A stretch of 64,000 nucleotides of DNA, taken from CAXXOK01 sp964640955. Its GTDB lineage: Bacteria > Bacillota > Clostridia > Christensenellales > Aristaeellaceae. Below, in pieces: positions 41,851-50,662 of this stretch. The stretch's first letter is position 1, and the number at the start of each line of letters is the position of its first letter. The notes below the pieces were generated by a model. It saw only the letters and a list, made by a program, of their open reading frames with translations, did no database searches and was not told where the DNA came from. The stretch covers positions 62,001-126,000 of the forward strand of contig CAZXJI010000009.1 in assembly GCA_964640955.1 (NCBI GenBank), written 5' to 3'. Position numbers and translations under genes: made by a program.

Positions 41851-42669
41851 TCAGCCCTTCACGGATCCGGCCATCAGCCCGCTCACCATGCGCCGCTCCC
41901 CTACGACAAAAATAATGACCGACGGGATCAGAATCAGGATGAAGCCCGCCATGATCAGCCCGTAGGACATGCCGTCGGCGAAGGACAGCATGCTGATGCC
42001 GATCTGCACCGTGCGCATGCCGGTGGAGTTGGTGATCAGAAGCGGCCACATATACTGGTTCCAGGTGTTGATGAAGCAGTAAACGGCCAGCGCGCTGGCC
42101 GCCGGCATGGACACGGGCATCAGCACCAGCCGGAAGAACCGGATATCCGTGCACCCGTCCATGGTGGCCGCCTCCCGAAATTCCCTGGGCACCGTCAAAA
42201 ACTGCTGCCGCATCAGAAACACGCCCAGCGCCGAGGCGCCGTAGGGCAGGATAAGCCCGGGGTAGCTGTCCAGCAGGTGCAGCGAAGCGACCGTGAGATA
42301 GTTGGAGATGATAATCGCCTCGCCGGGAATCATCATCGTGGCCAGAATGGCGATGAAGATCGGCTTTTTACCGGCGAATTCGAAGTAGACGAACGCGTAC
42401 GCCGCCAGCGCGGACGTGAGCACCTGCAGCAGCATGATGCATGCCGCCACGATCGCGCTGTTGAGCACAAAGCGCAATATGGGAGCGGTCTGGAAGGCTT
42501 TGGCGTAATTGTCCAGCGTCGGCTGCAGCGCCAGGAGCTTTGGCGGATAGGAGGCGATGAAGCTTTCGGGCATGAGGCTGATGGACAGGGCGTACAGGAT
42601 CGGCGCGATCAGCATCAGCCCGATGAGGAGGCACGCGGCGGTGCGGACGGCCGTCCATCCCTTACGCAT
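41851..42669 (-). CDS. Carbohydrate ABC permease, MalG/UgpE type
   Basis: A 272-residue permease, CUT1 family. Six helices; the EAA loop is in REFREAATMDGCTDIRFFRLVLMP (written here as REFREAATMDG and CTDIRFFRLVLMP). The end of the protein is GLMAGSVKG, as in UgpE/LacG. It overlaps the end of its partner by 8 nt. It pairs with the upstream permease; no ATPase is encoded nearby. Most such systems share a general MsmX-type ATPase. Confidence 0.92.
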   Translation of the reverse strand: MRKGWTAVRTAACLLIGLMLIAPILYALSISLMPESFIASYPPKLLALQPTLDNYAKAFQTAPILRFVLNSAIVAACIMLLQVLTSALAAYAFVYFEFAGKKPIFIAILATMMIPGEAIIISNYLTVASLHLLDSYPGLILPYGASALGVFLMRQQFLTVPREFREAATMDGCTDIRFFRLVLMPVSMPAASALAVYCFINTWNQYMWPLLITNSTGMRTVQIGISMLSFADGMSYGLIMAGFILILIPSVIIFVVGERRMVSGLMAGSVKG

Positions 42670-43558
42670 AATGCACCCCCCGGTTTTCGAAGCGGAACTG
42701 GAACAGCGTCACCGCGAGCATCAGGCCGAACAGGATGATCGACTCGGCGCAGGCGGAACCGAAGCGGTAGTTCATGAACGCCTCCAGGTAAATGTCGTAC
42801 ACCAGCACGCGTGTGGCGATGCCGGGACCGCCCTGCGTGAGGATGCGAATCTGCCCGAAGGCCTGAAAGCTGCCCATGATATCCATGAAGATCACAAAGA
42901 ACAGCGTAGGCGAGATCATCGGGAGCGAAATGTGCCAAAACTCGCGCCAGGCATTGGCGCCGTCGATGCGCACGCTTTCCAGCAGCTCCTCCGGCACGCC
43001 GCGCAGCGCCGTGAGCAGAAAAATAAAATTGGAACCGGTCTGCAGCCATACGGTCACGACCGCTACGGAAAGCATGGCATAGCGGTCGTCCGTCAGCCAG
43101 TTGATATTCATGCCCAGCAGATAGTTGGCCACGCCGATGACCGGGTTATAGATAATCGCCCATACGAGCGCCGCGGAGGCGGAGGCGATCGCCATGGGCA
43201 GGGAAAACATCGTTTCCACCGCGCGCGACACGCGCGGCAGGCGCCGGTTGGCCAGCAGCGCCAACAGCAGCCCGCAAAGCAGCGAGGGCAGCGCGATCAT
43301 CGGCACGAAGCGGAAGGTGTTCCCGAGGATCGTCGCGAACTCCCTGCGGCTGAAGATCATTCGGAAGTTTTTGAGGCCGACGAATTTCTTGATCTGCCCG
43401 GCGGCGTCGGTCACCGTGAGGCTCGTGTAGATCGTCCTGAAAAAAGGGTAGTAGTAGAAGGCGAAAAAGAAAACCAGAACGGGCAGCAAAAACAGGTAGG
43501 GCGTAACCTTTCGCCGCCTGTAACCCACCGGGGTCCATCTTCCGGGCTTATCGACCAT
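42662..43558 (-). CDS. Carbohydrate ABC permease, MalF/UgpA type
   Basis: A 298-residue permease. Six helices; the EAA loop is VPEELLESVRIDGANAWREF. Start choice: GGGAGG directly abuts ATG 43570. ATG 43558 (MVDKPGRW) is 12 nt after it and is preferred, though the call is uncertain. It lies divergent to the binding-protein gene, which is unusual because the binding protein normally precedes the permeases on one strand. Confidence 0.9.
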   Translation of the reverse strand: MVDKPGRWTPVGYRRRKVTPYLFLLPVLVFFFAFYYYPFFRTIYTSLTVTDAAGQIKKFVGLKNFRMIFSRREFATILGNTFRFVPMIALPSLLCGLLLALLANRRLPRVSRAVETMFSLPMAIASASAALVWAIIYNPVIGVANYLLGMNINWLTDDRYAMLSVAVVTVWLQTGSNFIFLLTALRGVPEELLESVRIDGANAWREFWHISLPMISPTLFFVIFMDIMGSFQAFGQIRILTQGGPGIATRVLVYDIYLEAFMNYRFGSACAESIILFGLMLAVTLFQFRFENRGVHYA

Positions 43559-43570
43559 GCGCTTTACCAT

Positions 43571-43772
43571 CCTCCCGCGTTCGCTGGGGTCACAAAACAG
43601 TATAGCCGGCGCATGTTAGAAGCGTCGCGGCGAAAGGTTAATTCGGTGTAAAAACCGCGCCCGCACGGTTTTTTACGTTTTCCAAACAGGGAAAGGCCGG
43701 GGATTTTACAACCGCGCGCTATACTGCCCGCGGACGGAATGTTAAAAAACGACGAATGAAAGAGGGGTTTCC
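43571..43772. promoter_or_regulatory. Divergent control region of the sugar ABC system
   Basis: Two TATACT -10-like boxes face outward: 43604-43599 on the minus strand and 43720-43725 on the plus strand. Neither has a consensus -35, suggesting activator dependence. Between them lies an inverted repeat GTAAAAACCG (43648-43657) / CGGTTTTTTAC (43666-43676) with one extra T. It is a plausible regulator-binding site. Confidence 0.5.
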
Positions 43773-45071
43773 ATGAAAAAGGTTCTAGCCTTCGCTCTCT
43801 CCCTGACCCTCGCGCTGTCCCTGTGCGCGGGCGCGCTGGCCGAAAAGACGGCCGTCACCTTCTGGCATTCCATGGGCGGCGCCGGCGGCGAAGCGATCGA
43901 CAAAATCGTTGCGGACTTCAACGCCCAAAACCCGGATATCGAAGTGACCGCGGAATACCAGGGCTCCTACGACGACGCCATCACCAAGCTCAAAAGCGCC
44001 GTAACCTCCGGCCAGGGCCCCGAAATCATGCAGCTGTACGACATCGGCACCCGCTGGATGATCGACAGCGGCTACGCCGTAACCATGCAGGAAGTTATCG
44101 ACCGCAATGGCTACGACGTAAGCCAGCTGGAGCCCAACATCGCCGGTTACTACACGGTGGACGGCATCCTCTACTCCATGCCGTTCAACTCCTCCACCCC
44201 CATCATGTACTACAATGCCGACCTGCTGACGGCCGCGGGGCTCGACCCCGAAAACCCGCCCGCGAACATGGAGGAGCTTGAGGCCGCCTGCGCCGCGCTG
44301 ACCGACGGAGACGTGACCGGCATGAGCTTCCGCGTGTATTCCTGGTTCTTCGAGCAGTACTGCTCCAAGCAGGGGCTGGCCTTCGCCGACAACGACAACG
44401 GCCGCACCTCCGCCGCCACCGCAGTCGCCTTCGACGAAAACGGCGCGGGCCTTACGCTGCTCAGCTGGCTCAACGACATGAATCAAAAGGGCTATAACGC
44501 CAACTTCGGCCGCGACGATACCGCCACCGTCACCGCGTTCGCCGCCGGGAAGATCGGCTTCATCTTCGGTTCCACCGCTAGCCTGACCAGCATCCTCAAG
44601 GCCGTCAACGGCGCTTTCGCGCTGGGCACCGCGCCGCTGCCCGACCTGGTGACGGGCGTCAACGGCGGCGTGTCCATCGGCGGCGCGTCCCTGTGGATGA
44701 TGAACAAGGGCGACGACGCCACCAAGGACGCCGCCTGGAAGTTCATCGAGTACGCCGTATCCCCGGAGGTGCAGGTGTACTGGCACGAGATGACCGGCTA
44801 CTTCCCCGTGACGGTTAAGGCCTACGATCTGGACGAGATGAAAACCCACCTGGCGGAAAACCCGCTGTTCCAGACCGCCATCGACCAGCTGCACGCCTCT
44901 CCCGTGGAGGCCCACGGCGCGCTGCTGGGCGTGTTCACCGAAGCCCGCGGCATCATCGAGTCCAACTGGGAAAACATGCTGGGCGGCAGCATGACCCCGG
45001 AGGAAGCGGTCAGCGAATCCGCCGCGGCCATCAACAGCGCGATCGAAATGTACAACTTCGCCAACGAATAA
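43773..45071 (+). CDS. Extracellular solute-binding protein, sugar ABC
   Basis: A 432-residue family 1 binding protein (UgpB-like). The signal peptide is KKVLAFALSLTLALSLCAGA, with cleavage at ALA-EKT; there is a Cys in the hydrophobic core but no lipobox at the cleavage site. The mature part shows VTFWHSMGGAGGEAIDKIV and the KLKSAVTSGQGPEI and PFNSSTPIMYYNADLL blocks. This matches glycerol-phosphate/oligosaccharide binding proteins, though the ligand is unknown. It is divergent from its two permease genes. A strong terminator follows. Confidence 0.93.
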   Translation: MKKVLAFALSLTLALSLCAGALAEKTAVTFWHSMGGAGGEAIDKIVADFNAQNPDIEVTAEYQGSYDDAITKLKSAVTSGQGPEIMQLYDIGTRWMIDSGYAVTMQEVIDRNGYDVSQLEPNIAGYYTVDGILYSMPFNSSTPIMYYNADLLTAAGLDPENPPANMEELEAACAALTDGDVTGMSFRVYSWFFEQYCSKQGLAFADNDNGRTSAATAVAFDENGAGLTLLSWLNDMNQKGYNANFGRDDTATVTAFAAGKIGFIFGSTASLTSILKAVNGAFALGTAPLPDLVTGVNGGVSIGGASLWMMNKGDDATKDAAWKFIEYAVSPEVQVYWHEMTGYFPVTVKAYDLDEMKTHLAENPLFQTAIDQLHASPVEAHGALLGVFTEARGIIESNWENMLGGSMTPEEAVSESAAAINSAIEMYNFANE

Positions 45072-45096
45072 ACTCGGGGGCGACCCCGAAACGCAC

Positions 45097-45131
45097 TTTC
45101 CCCCGGGAGCGGTAAACACTCCCGGGGGAAA
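45097..45131. terminator. Bidirectional terminator
   Basis: TTTCCCCCGGGAG (45097-45109) and CTCCCGGGGGAAA (45119-45131) form perfect 13-bp arms. It separates the binding-protein gene from pepT, which converge. Confidence 0.75.
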
Positions 45132-45181
45132 CGTTATTCTTTCGCTTTTTACCGGCTTTTCCGTAAAAGAAGCGGGCCGTG

Positions 45182-46384
45182 TTAGCGGGCCCTGACGATT
45201 TCCACGAGCATCCGCGAAATGCGCTCCATCTCCGGCACGCTCACGTATTCCATCACGCCGTGCATGTTGTAGGTGCCGGTGGGCAGGTTGGGGCAGGGCA
45301 GTCCCATAAAGGAGAGGCGCGCGCCGTCCGTGCCGCCGCGGATGGGCACCGAAAGGGGCGTATCCCCCACCGCGCGCATGGCCGCGAACGCCCGCTCGGT
45401 GATCTCCGGATGCTCGTTGATTTTCTCGACCATGTTTTGGTAGCTGTCGCGCAGCGTAAGCGTGAAAGCGCCTTCGCCATACTTGTCGTTCAGGTATGCG
45501 ACCATCGCCGTAAGCCGCGCCTTGCGGCGCTCGAAGGAGGCGCGGTCGTGGTCGCGCACGATGTAGTTAAGCTTCGCGGCGCTCTCGTCGCCCTTGGAGG
45601 CGCACAGGTGGTAAAAGCCCTCGCGGCCCTCGGTGTGCTCCGGCGTCTCGCTGTCGGGGATCATGGAAACGAACTCCGCGGCCATGCGGGCGGCGTTTTT
45701 CATTTTGTTCTTCGCCGTGCCGGGGTGGATGTTAAAGCCGCGCACGGCCACATCGGCCGAGCAGGCGTTGAAGTTTTCGCATTCGTATTCGCCGGGCGTA
45801 CCGCCGTCCACGGTGTAGGCGAAATCCGCCCCGAAGCCGGCCACGTCGAAGGCGTCCGCACCGGAGCCGATCTCCTCGTCGGGCGTGAAGCCGATGCAGA
45901 TTTTGCCGTGCCGGACGGACGGATCCGAAAGGATCGCCTCGCAGGCCGCCATAATCTCCGCGACGCCCGCCTTGTCGTCGCCGCCCAGCAGCGTGGTGCC
46001 GTCGGTCACGATCAGATCATGCCCGATGTGCCCGGCGAGGGTCTCGTATTCGGCGGCGCGCATCACCACGCCGTTGCCGATGGGCAGATCGCCGCCCTCG
46101 TATCGTACGCAGCGCGTGTGCACGGGGCCGGTGGGCACGGCTGGAGCCGTATCCATATGGGCGATCAGGCCGATGGCAGGCTGACCCTCGACGTTCGCGG
46201 GGATCGAGGCGTACACATAGCACTCCGGCGATACGCGCACGTCCCGCGCGCCCATTTCCTTCAGTTCCTTTTCCAACAGCCGCGCCATTTCCCACTGTTT
46301 TTCGGTGGAAGGGTGGGTGCCGCTCGTCTCGCTGGAGCCCGAGTCGATGGCGACGTAGCGTAAAAAGCGTTCCTTCGCGGTCAT
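45182..46384 (-). CDS. pepT: Peptidase T (tripeptidase)
   Basis: A 400-residue M20-family aminotripeptidase. It releases the N-terminal residue of tripeptides. Metal-site residues are His76 and Asp78 in IAHMDTA, the catalytic Glu in FTPDEEIGSGADAF, the bridging Asp in GGDDKAG, and the later His in RGFNIHPGTAKNKM. The lid domain includes IRGGTDGARLSFMGLPCPNL. The length is normal. It starts at ATG 46384, with AGGAGGATAACCGG upstream. It is a single gene, not in an operon. Confidence 0.95.
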   Translation of the reverse strand: MTAKERFLRYVAIDSGSSETSGTHPSTEKQWEMARLLEKELKEMGARDVRVSPECYVYASIPANVEGQPAIGLIAHMDTAPAVPTGPVHTRCVRYEGGDLPIGNGVVMRAAEYETLAGHIGHDLIVTDGTTLLGGDDKAGVAEIMAACEAILSDPSVRHGKICIGFTPDEEIGSGADAFDVAGFGADFAYTVDGGTPGEYECENFNACSADVAVRGFNIHPGTAKNKMKNAARMAAEFVSMIPDSETPEHTEGREGFYHLCASKGDESAAKLNYIVRDHDRASFERRKARLTAMVAYLNDKYGEGAFTLTLRDSYQNMVEKINEHPEITERAFAAMRAVGDTPLSVPIRGGTDGARLSFMGLPCPNLPTGTYNMHGVMEYVSVPEMERISRMLVEIVRAR

Positions 46385-46563
46385 TCCGGTTATCCTCCTT
46401 GCGTTTGGTACGCACAGGATAGCACTTCCCGCCGCCGCTGTAAAGCGCGCCGGGGCCTTTGCGTAAAAGTGATCGCATCACGCTTTTCGCCGCCCGGCAT
46501 TCCCGGCCGCGTGCCTCCTTTGCCCCTCCGGCCGTCCGCGCGGCCGGAGTACGGCCTAAATAC

Positions 46564-46592
46564 TGTACAAATCCGCCCGAAAGGGTTATAAT
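46564..46592 (+). promoter_or_regulatory. Promoter of the potassium uptake operon
   Basis: TGTACA (46564-46569), a 17-nt spacer and a perfect TATAAT (46587-46592). It gives a leader of about 135 nt. Confidence 0.7.
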
Positions 46593-46612
46593 ACGCCTTG
46601 GATCGACGCGGA

Positions 46613-46721
46613 ATACCGGCGAGAAGTGTTTTGTTTTTTATTTTTCGTTCCCCCACCCTTTTGGCGGCGAACCCTTTTCGGGTGTGCCGTGCACGGCGGC
46701 GGAACCGCGCAAAGCCGGTAT
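46613..46721 (+). promoter_or_regulatory. Folded 5' leader of trkH
   Basis: ATACCGGC (46613-46620) pairs perfectly with GCCGGTAT (46714-46721), enclosing ~93 nt. The 3' arm ends immediately before the GAGGAGG ribosome site (46722-46728). Internal stems are possible (ACCC/GGGT, GCCGTGCACGGC). No known class is recognised; a c-di-AMP riboswitch was looked for and not seen. With the promoter above it accounts for most of the 350-bp gap between pepT and trkH. Confidence 0.45.
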
Positions 46722-46734
46722 GAGGAGGATGCAC

Positions 46735-48123
46735 TTGCAATCTCAACGTTTGGAAAGACAGGGTTCCTTCTTCCAGCGTACCATTCGGCCGGAACGTATG
46801 ATGGCGCTCGGTTTTCTGGGCGTCATTCTGGTAGGCACGCTGCTTCTGGCCCTGCCGATCTCCTCGGTGCATCACCGCTCCATCGGCATCCACAACGCGC
46901 TTTTTACCGCCACCTCCGCCGTATGCGTTACGGGGCTGGTGGTGCTGGACACGGGCACGGCGTTCACGCTTTTCGGCAAGCTGGTCATCCTGATCCTGAT
47001 CCAGATCGGCGGCCTGGGCTTCATGATCTTCGCCACGCTGGTCATGGTGGCGCTGGGCAGGCGCATATCGCTGCGCAACCGCGTGCTGATCCGCGAATCC
47101 ATGAACGCCACCAGCCTGAGCGGCCTGGTGCGGCTGTCCAAATGGTTTTCGATGCTCGCGCTGCTCATCGAGCTGGGCGGAGCATGCCTGTTGAGCATCC
47201 GTTTCATACCCATGTACGGGCTGAAAAACGGCGTGCTTTACAGCGTATTCCACGCGGTCAGCGCTTTTTGCAACGCCGGGTTCGACCTGTTCGGCAACTT
47301 CCACAGCCTGGAGCAGTTCCGCCGCGACCCGATGGTGCTTTTCACGCTTATGACGCTCATTATTCTGGGCGGGCTCGGGTTTTTCGTCCTCAACGAATTT
47401 CTGCATTATCGCTTCCGGTTCCGTAAATTCTCGCTGCACACCAAGCTGGTGCTGGCGATCAGCGGCGTGCTGCTGGCGCTGGGCATGGTGCTTGTGCTGG
47501 CGCTGGAATGGGATAACCCCGCGACGCTGGGCAACCCGTCCCTCACCTTCGGCGACAAGCTCCTCAACGCCTTCTTCCAGTCCACCACGCTGCGCACCGC
47601 GGGCTTCTCGACGCTGGATCAATCGCACCTGACCGACAGCACCAAGCTCATCGGCGTCATGTTCATGTTCGTGGGCGCGTCGCCCGCCTCCACCGGCGGC
47701 GGTGTGAAAACCACCACCATCGGCGTGGTGATCCTGCTGATCATCAGCGTGATCCGCGGCCGCGACCGGGTCGGGGTGTTCGGCAAGCAGCTGCCGGTCA
47801 ACACGGTCAAGCGTGCGCTGGCCGTGGTGGTCATCAGCCTGGGCATCGTGCTGATCTGCACGTGCGCCCTGTCCATCTCGGAGCGGATCAACGGCAAGGA
47901 TATGCTCGATCTGGTTTTCGAGGCGACGTCCGCGTTCGCCACGGTGGGCCTGAGCGCCGCCTCCACGCCGTCGCTCACACCGTTTTCGCAGGCGCTGCTG
48001 ATTCCCATCATGTTTTTCGGCCGCGTCGGCCCGCTGACCATCGCGTTCGCGCTGGCCAGCCGGATGGACAACAACCCCCGCAACCGTATGCACTACCCCG
48101 AAGAAAAGATTATGATCGGATAA
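46735..48123 (+). CDS. Potassium uptake transmembrane subunit (TrkH/KtrB type)
   Basis: A 462-residue ion channel subunit of the Trk/Ktr/HKT superfamily. Four M1-P-M2 repeats are visible. The selectivity-filter-like turns are TSAVCVTGLVV, VSAFCNAGFDLF, TLRTAGFSTLD and TSAFATVGLSAA, each with the conserved Gly. The start is TTG 46735, 6 nt after GAGGAGG; ATG 46729 touches the site. TrkA follows 15 nt later. Potassium import is driven by the sodium or proton gradient. The KtrB-like length suggests sodium coupling, which is uncertain. Confidence 0.94.
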   Translation: MQSQRLERQGSFFQRTIRPERMMALGFLGVILVGTLLLALPISSVHHRSIGIHNALFTATSAVCVTGLVVLDTGTAFTLFGKLVILILIQIGGLGFMIFATLVMVALGRRISLRNRVLIRESMNATSLSGLVRLSKWFSMLALLIELGGACLLSIRFIPMYGLKNGVLYSVFHAVSAFCNAGFDLFGNFHSLEQFRRDPMVLFTLMTLIILGGLGFFVLNEFLHYRFRFRKFSLHTKLVLAISGVLLALGMVLVLALEWDNPATLGNPSLTFGDKLLNAFFQSTTLRTAGFSTLDQSHLTDSTKLIGVMFMFVGASPASTGGGVKTTTIGVVILLIISVIRGRDRVGVFGKQLPVNTVKRALAVVVISLGIVLICTCALSISERINGKDMLDLVFEATSAFATVGLSAASTPSLTPFSQALLIPIMFFGRVGPLTIAFALASRMDNNPRNRMHYPEEKIMIG

Positions 48124-48138
48124 CGGAGGACAGCCGTC

Positions 48139-48795
48139 ATGAAGGAAAAGAGCAAGCAATATCTGGTGCTGGGCCTGGGCCGTTTCGGCGAAAGCCTGGC
48201 CAAGTCGCTTTATAAGCAGGGGCACGAGGTGCTGGCGATCGATTCGGATCCCGAGCTGGTGGACGCCATCGCGCCCTACGTGACCCAGGCCATCCAGATC
48301 GACGCGACCGACGAGGGCGCGCTGCAGTCGCTGGGCGTGCGCAACTTCGACGCGGCCATCGTCTCCATCGGCCAGAACATGCGCGACAGCATTCTGGTGT
48401 GCGTGCTGCTCAAGGAACTGGGCGTTCCCTACCTGATCGGCAAGGCGACCGACGAACTGCACGCCAAGGTGCTTCGCAAGGTGGGCGTCGACCGCGTGGT
48501 GTTCCCCGAGCGGGACATGGGCATGCGCCTGGCCAAGTCGCTTTTGACGCCCAACGTGCTGGAGCTGATCGATTTAAGCGACGATTATCAGCTGGTGGAG
48601 ATCATCCTGCCCATGAAATGGGTGGGCAACACCATCATCGGCGTGGACGTGCGCAAAAAGTACGGCATCAGCATCCTGGCCATCCACCGGGGCGGCCAGT
48701 TCATCGTCTCGCCGTCGCCCGACTCGACGTTCGAAACCGGGGACATCCTTCTGGTGCTGGGCAAGAAGGACGATATCGACAGTATCGACCAGTAG
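48139..48795 (+). CDS. Potassium uptake regulatory subunit (TrkA/KtrA type)
   Basis: A 218-residue cytoplasmic gating ring subunit. The N-terminal RCK_N domain has the nucleotide-binding loop VLGLGRFGESLAKSL (G-x-G-x-x-G) and acidic IDSDPEL; residues ~135-218 are RCK_C (c-di-AMP binding in many homologues). It binds ATP/ADP or NAD and controls the channel. It overlaps no other gene and lies 15 nt after trkH. A terminator follows. Confidence 0.95.
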   Translation: MKEKSKQYLVLGLGRFGESLAKSLYKQGHEVLAIDSDPELVDAIAPYVTQAIQIDATDEGALQSLGVRNFDAAIVSIGQNMRDSILVCVLLKELGVPYLIGKATDELHAKVLRKVGVDRVVFPERDMGMRLAKSLLTPNVLELIDLSDDYQLVEIILPMKWVGNTIIGVDVRKKYGISILAIHRGGQFIVSPSPDSTFETGDILLVLGKKDDIDSIDQ

Positions 48796-48831
48796 GCACG
48801 ACCGTCGCCGCGGCGCAGGCATACAAAGCTG

Positions 48832-48865
48832 CGCCCCCGTCGCGACAGGATCGCCGGGGGCGTTT
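48832..48865 (+). terminator. Terminator of the trk operon
   Basis: CGCCCCCG (48832-48839) and CGGGGGCG (48855-48862) form an 8-bp stem with a 15-nt loop, followed by TTTGT. Confidence 0.65.
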
Positions 48866-48897
48866 GTCACCTTCGGCCAGCGAAGGGAGTTATCGCC

Positions 48898-49659
48898 ATG
48901 GAGCCATACGACGCCTCGCATTTCAGCCATGACCGGTGCAGGCCGTTCCTGCACGAGGGCGGCGAAAAGGGCGTATTGCTTTTGCACGGGTTTACCGGAA
49001 GCGTGGCGCACATGCGCCCGCTGGGCGATGCGCTGGCCGACCGCGGTTACTCCGTGATGGGCATCAACCTCCCCGGCCATGCGACCACCGAGGCGGATAT
49101 GGCGAAAACCGGCTGGAAGGATTGGCTTTCCGCTTCGCAAAACGCGCTTGCGCATCTGCGCAGGCGTTGCCCCACGGTCACGGTCGCAGGCCTGTCCATG
49201 GGCGGTGCGATCGCCCTGATCCTCGCCGAAGAGGGGCTTTCGGACGCCTGCGTCACCCTGTCCGCCCCGATGGCGGCGCAGAATAAATGGATTCATCTGT
49301 CGGGGCTGTTGTCGCCGTTCGTTCCGCGCATCTCCTGGGAAGCGGGGCCGGAGCGCGAACAGCTGAACGCCGCTTTCGACTACGGCTACTCGGGCTTCTC
49401 CACGCGCACGGCCGCGGACCTGAACAGGCTCATTCGCATGGCACGCAAAAACCTCGCGAAAGTCGCCTGCCCCGTGCTCGCCGTGCAGAGCACCGGCGAT
49501 ACCGCCGTGTGGCCCGGCAGCGCCGATATGATCGTCGCGCAGGTGAAAAGCGCCGACAAGCGGAAGCTGGTTTTGCAGGACGTGCCTCACGTGTGCACCC
49601 TGTCCAGGGAGCTGCCCGCCATCGTGGACGCCATGGATGAACTGATGAAAACGCTTTGA
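48898..49659 (+). CDS. Carboxylesterase-like alpha/beta hydrolase
   Basis: A 253-residue serine hydrolase of the Est30/YvaK-like group. The oxyanion segment is LLHGFTGSVAH. The nucleophile is Ser100 in VAGLSMGGA. The Asp of the triad is probably in STGDTAVWPGSADM (about 200), and His in VPHVCTLSREL (about 229). The substrates are short acyl esters or monoglycerides. ATG 48898 has GAAGGGAG upstream. Single gene. A strong bidirectional terminator follows. Confidence 0.9.
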   Translation: MEPYDASHFSHDRCRPFLHEGGEKGVLLLHGFTGSVAHMRPLGDALADRGYSVMGINLPGHATTEADMAKTGWKDWLSASQNALAHLRRRCPTVTVAGLSMGGAIALILAEEGLSDACVTLSAPMAAQNKWIHLSGLLSPFVPRISWEAGPEREQLNAAFDYGYSGFSTRTAADLNRLIRMARKNLAKVACPVLAVQSTGDTAVWPGSADMIVAQVKSADKRKLVLQDVPHVCTLSRELPAIVDAMDELMKTL

Positions 49660-49672
49660 GCGTCCCTATCCC

Positions 49673-49718
49673 AAAAGGTGCCCCGGCCGAGGCTCGCATC
49701 TCGGCCGGGGCACCTTTT
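49673..49718. terminator. Bidirectional intrinsic terminator (19-bp stem)
   Basis: AAAAGGTGCCCCGGCCGAG (49673-49691) and CTCGGCCGGGGCACCTTTT (49700-49718) are perfect arms with an 8-nt loop, between convergent genes. Confidence 0.85.
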
Positions 49719-49742
49719 CCGTTATTCTCCGTTATCCGCCCG

Positions 49743-50546
49743 TCACAGCGTGCGCATGAAATTGGCATAGTGCGCAAAAACGATGCCGGGCTCCTCCAGC
49801 GTCGTATCCCAACGCTTGACCCATTCCAGCGAATAGAAGCCCTCGTACCCCGCGTCCGCAAGCGCGCGCACCGCCCCGGCGATGGGCACGTCCCCGAAGC
49901 CGGGCAGCACGTAGCGGTAGCCGTCGGCCGTCTTGAGGCTGTCCTTGAAGTGCGTATGGCAAAGCCACGGCTTCAGGTTAGTTACCGTCGTCTGCGGCGT
50001 TTCGCCGCGGAAACGGTAAGGATGGTGCACGTCCCACAGCGCGCCCACGCCGTCGGAGCCGACGAGGCTCAAAAGGCGCGCGAGCTTCTCGCTGTCGCTC
50101 CACACCCCGTGCGTCTCGATCAGCAGCTTCACGCCGTGCGTTTTCGCCATGGAGCCCAGCCGCACGGCCCGGTCGCGCACGTAGCCCTCGTCCACCACGC
50201 CCACCGGCTGCGGCACGGGCGCCGTGGCCATGATGCGCACGTAGGGCGCGCCGAGCTTCTCGGCCAGCAGCACGTACGCCTCGATCTCCGCGTCCACCGC
50301 CTGCTCGTTTTCGCGCAGGTGGATGCAGCAGTCGCTGTCCAGGCAGGGAATCGAAAGCTTCATGCGCTTGAGTTCCGAAAGGGTGTGCGGCAGGTTCTCC
50401 GCGGAAAAATCCGGCACGCTGGGTGCGGAAATATCCTTGCCGATCCCGCGCACCTCCACGCCCTGATACCCCAGGTCCACCGCCGTTGCCGTGATCTCGG
50501 CGAAGCTCCAGCGCGGGCATCCCAGCGTGGAGAAGCTGATCTTCAT
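49743..50546 (-). CDS. Sugar-phosphate isomerase/epimerase-like TIM barrel
   Basis: A 267-residue AP-endonuclease-2-type TIM-barrel protein. Seen: KISFSTLGCPRWSF at the N-terminus, GYQGVEVRGIGKD, LLIETHGVW with a metal-binding Glu, GALWDVHHPYRF with Asp and His, and GFYSLEWVKRW near the end with a Glu. These give a typical divalent-metal site of this family. The substrate is unknown; related enzymes act on inosose, hydroxypyruvate or hexulose. ATG 50546 is 6 nt after GGAGGG. A consensus promoter with a palindromic -35 lies upstream. Confidence 0.88.
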   Translation of the reverse strand: MKISFSTLGCPRWSFAEITATAVDLGYQGVEVRGIGKDISAPSVPDFSAENLPHTLSELKRMKLSIPCLDSDCCIHLRENEQAVDAEIEAYVLLAEKLGAPYVRIMATAPVPQPVGVVDEGYVRDRAVRLGSMAKTHGVKLLIETHGVWSDSEKLARLLSLVGSDGVGALWDVHHPYRFRGETPQTTVTNLKPWLCHTHFKDSLKTADGYRYVLPGFGDVPIAGAVRALADAGYEGFYSLEWVKRWDTTLEEPGIVFAHYANFMRTL

Positions 50547-50580
50547 GGCCATCCCTCCGTATTGCATATCGATTGCCATT

Positions 50581-50609
50581 ATGATATCATTACATCATTG
50601 ACCGGTCAA
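50581..50609 (-). promoter_or_regulatory. Promoter of the isomerase-like gene with overlapping palindrome
   Basis: On the minus strand TTGACC (50609-50604), a 17-nt spacer and TATCAT (50586-50581). The -35 is half of the perfect 12-bp palindrome TTGACCGGTCAA (50598-50609), a candidate operator. Confidence 0.65.
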
Positions 50610-50662
50610 GTGCCGGCCGGGCGCGCACCGGCGGCAAAGAACTGAAAAACGGAGGAGCGGGC

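Noticed and set aside
46613..46721. A c-di-AMP (ydaO-type) riboswitch before trkH
   Set aside because: The expected conserved blocks of that class are not visible and the leader is shorter than usual.
46390..48462. A 690-residue minus-strand frame across trkH/trkA
   Set aside because: Antisense to two clear potassium transport genes; Gln/His/Arg-rich shadow composition.
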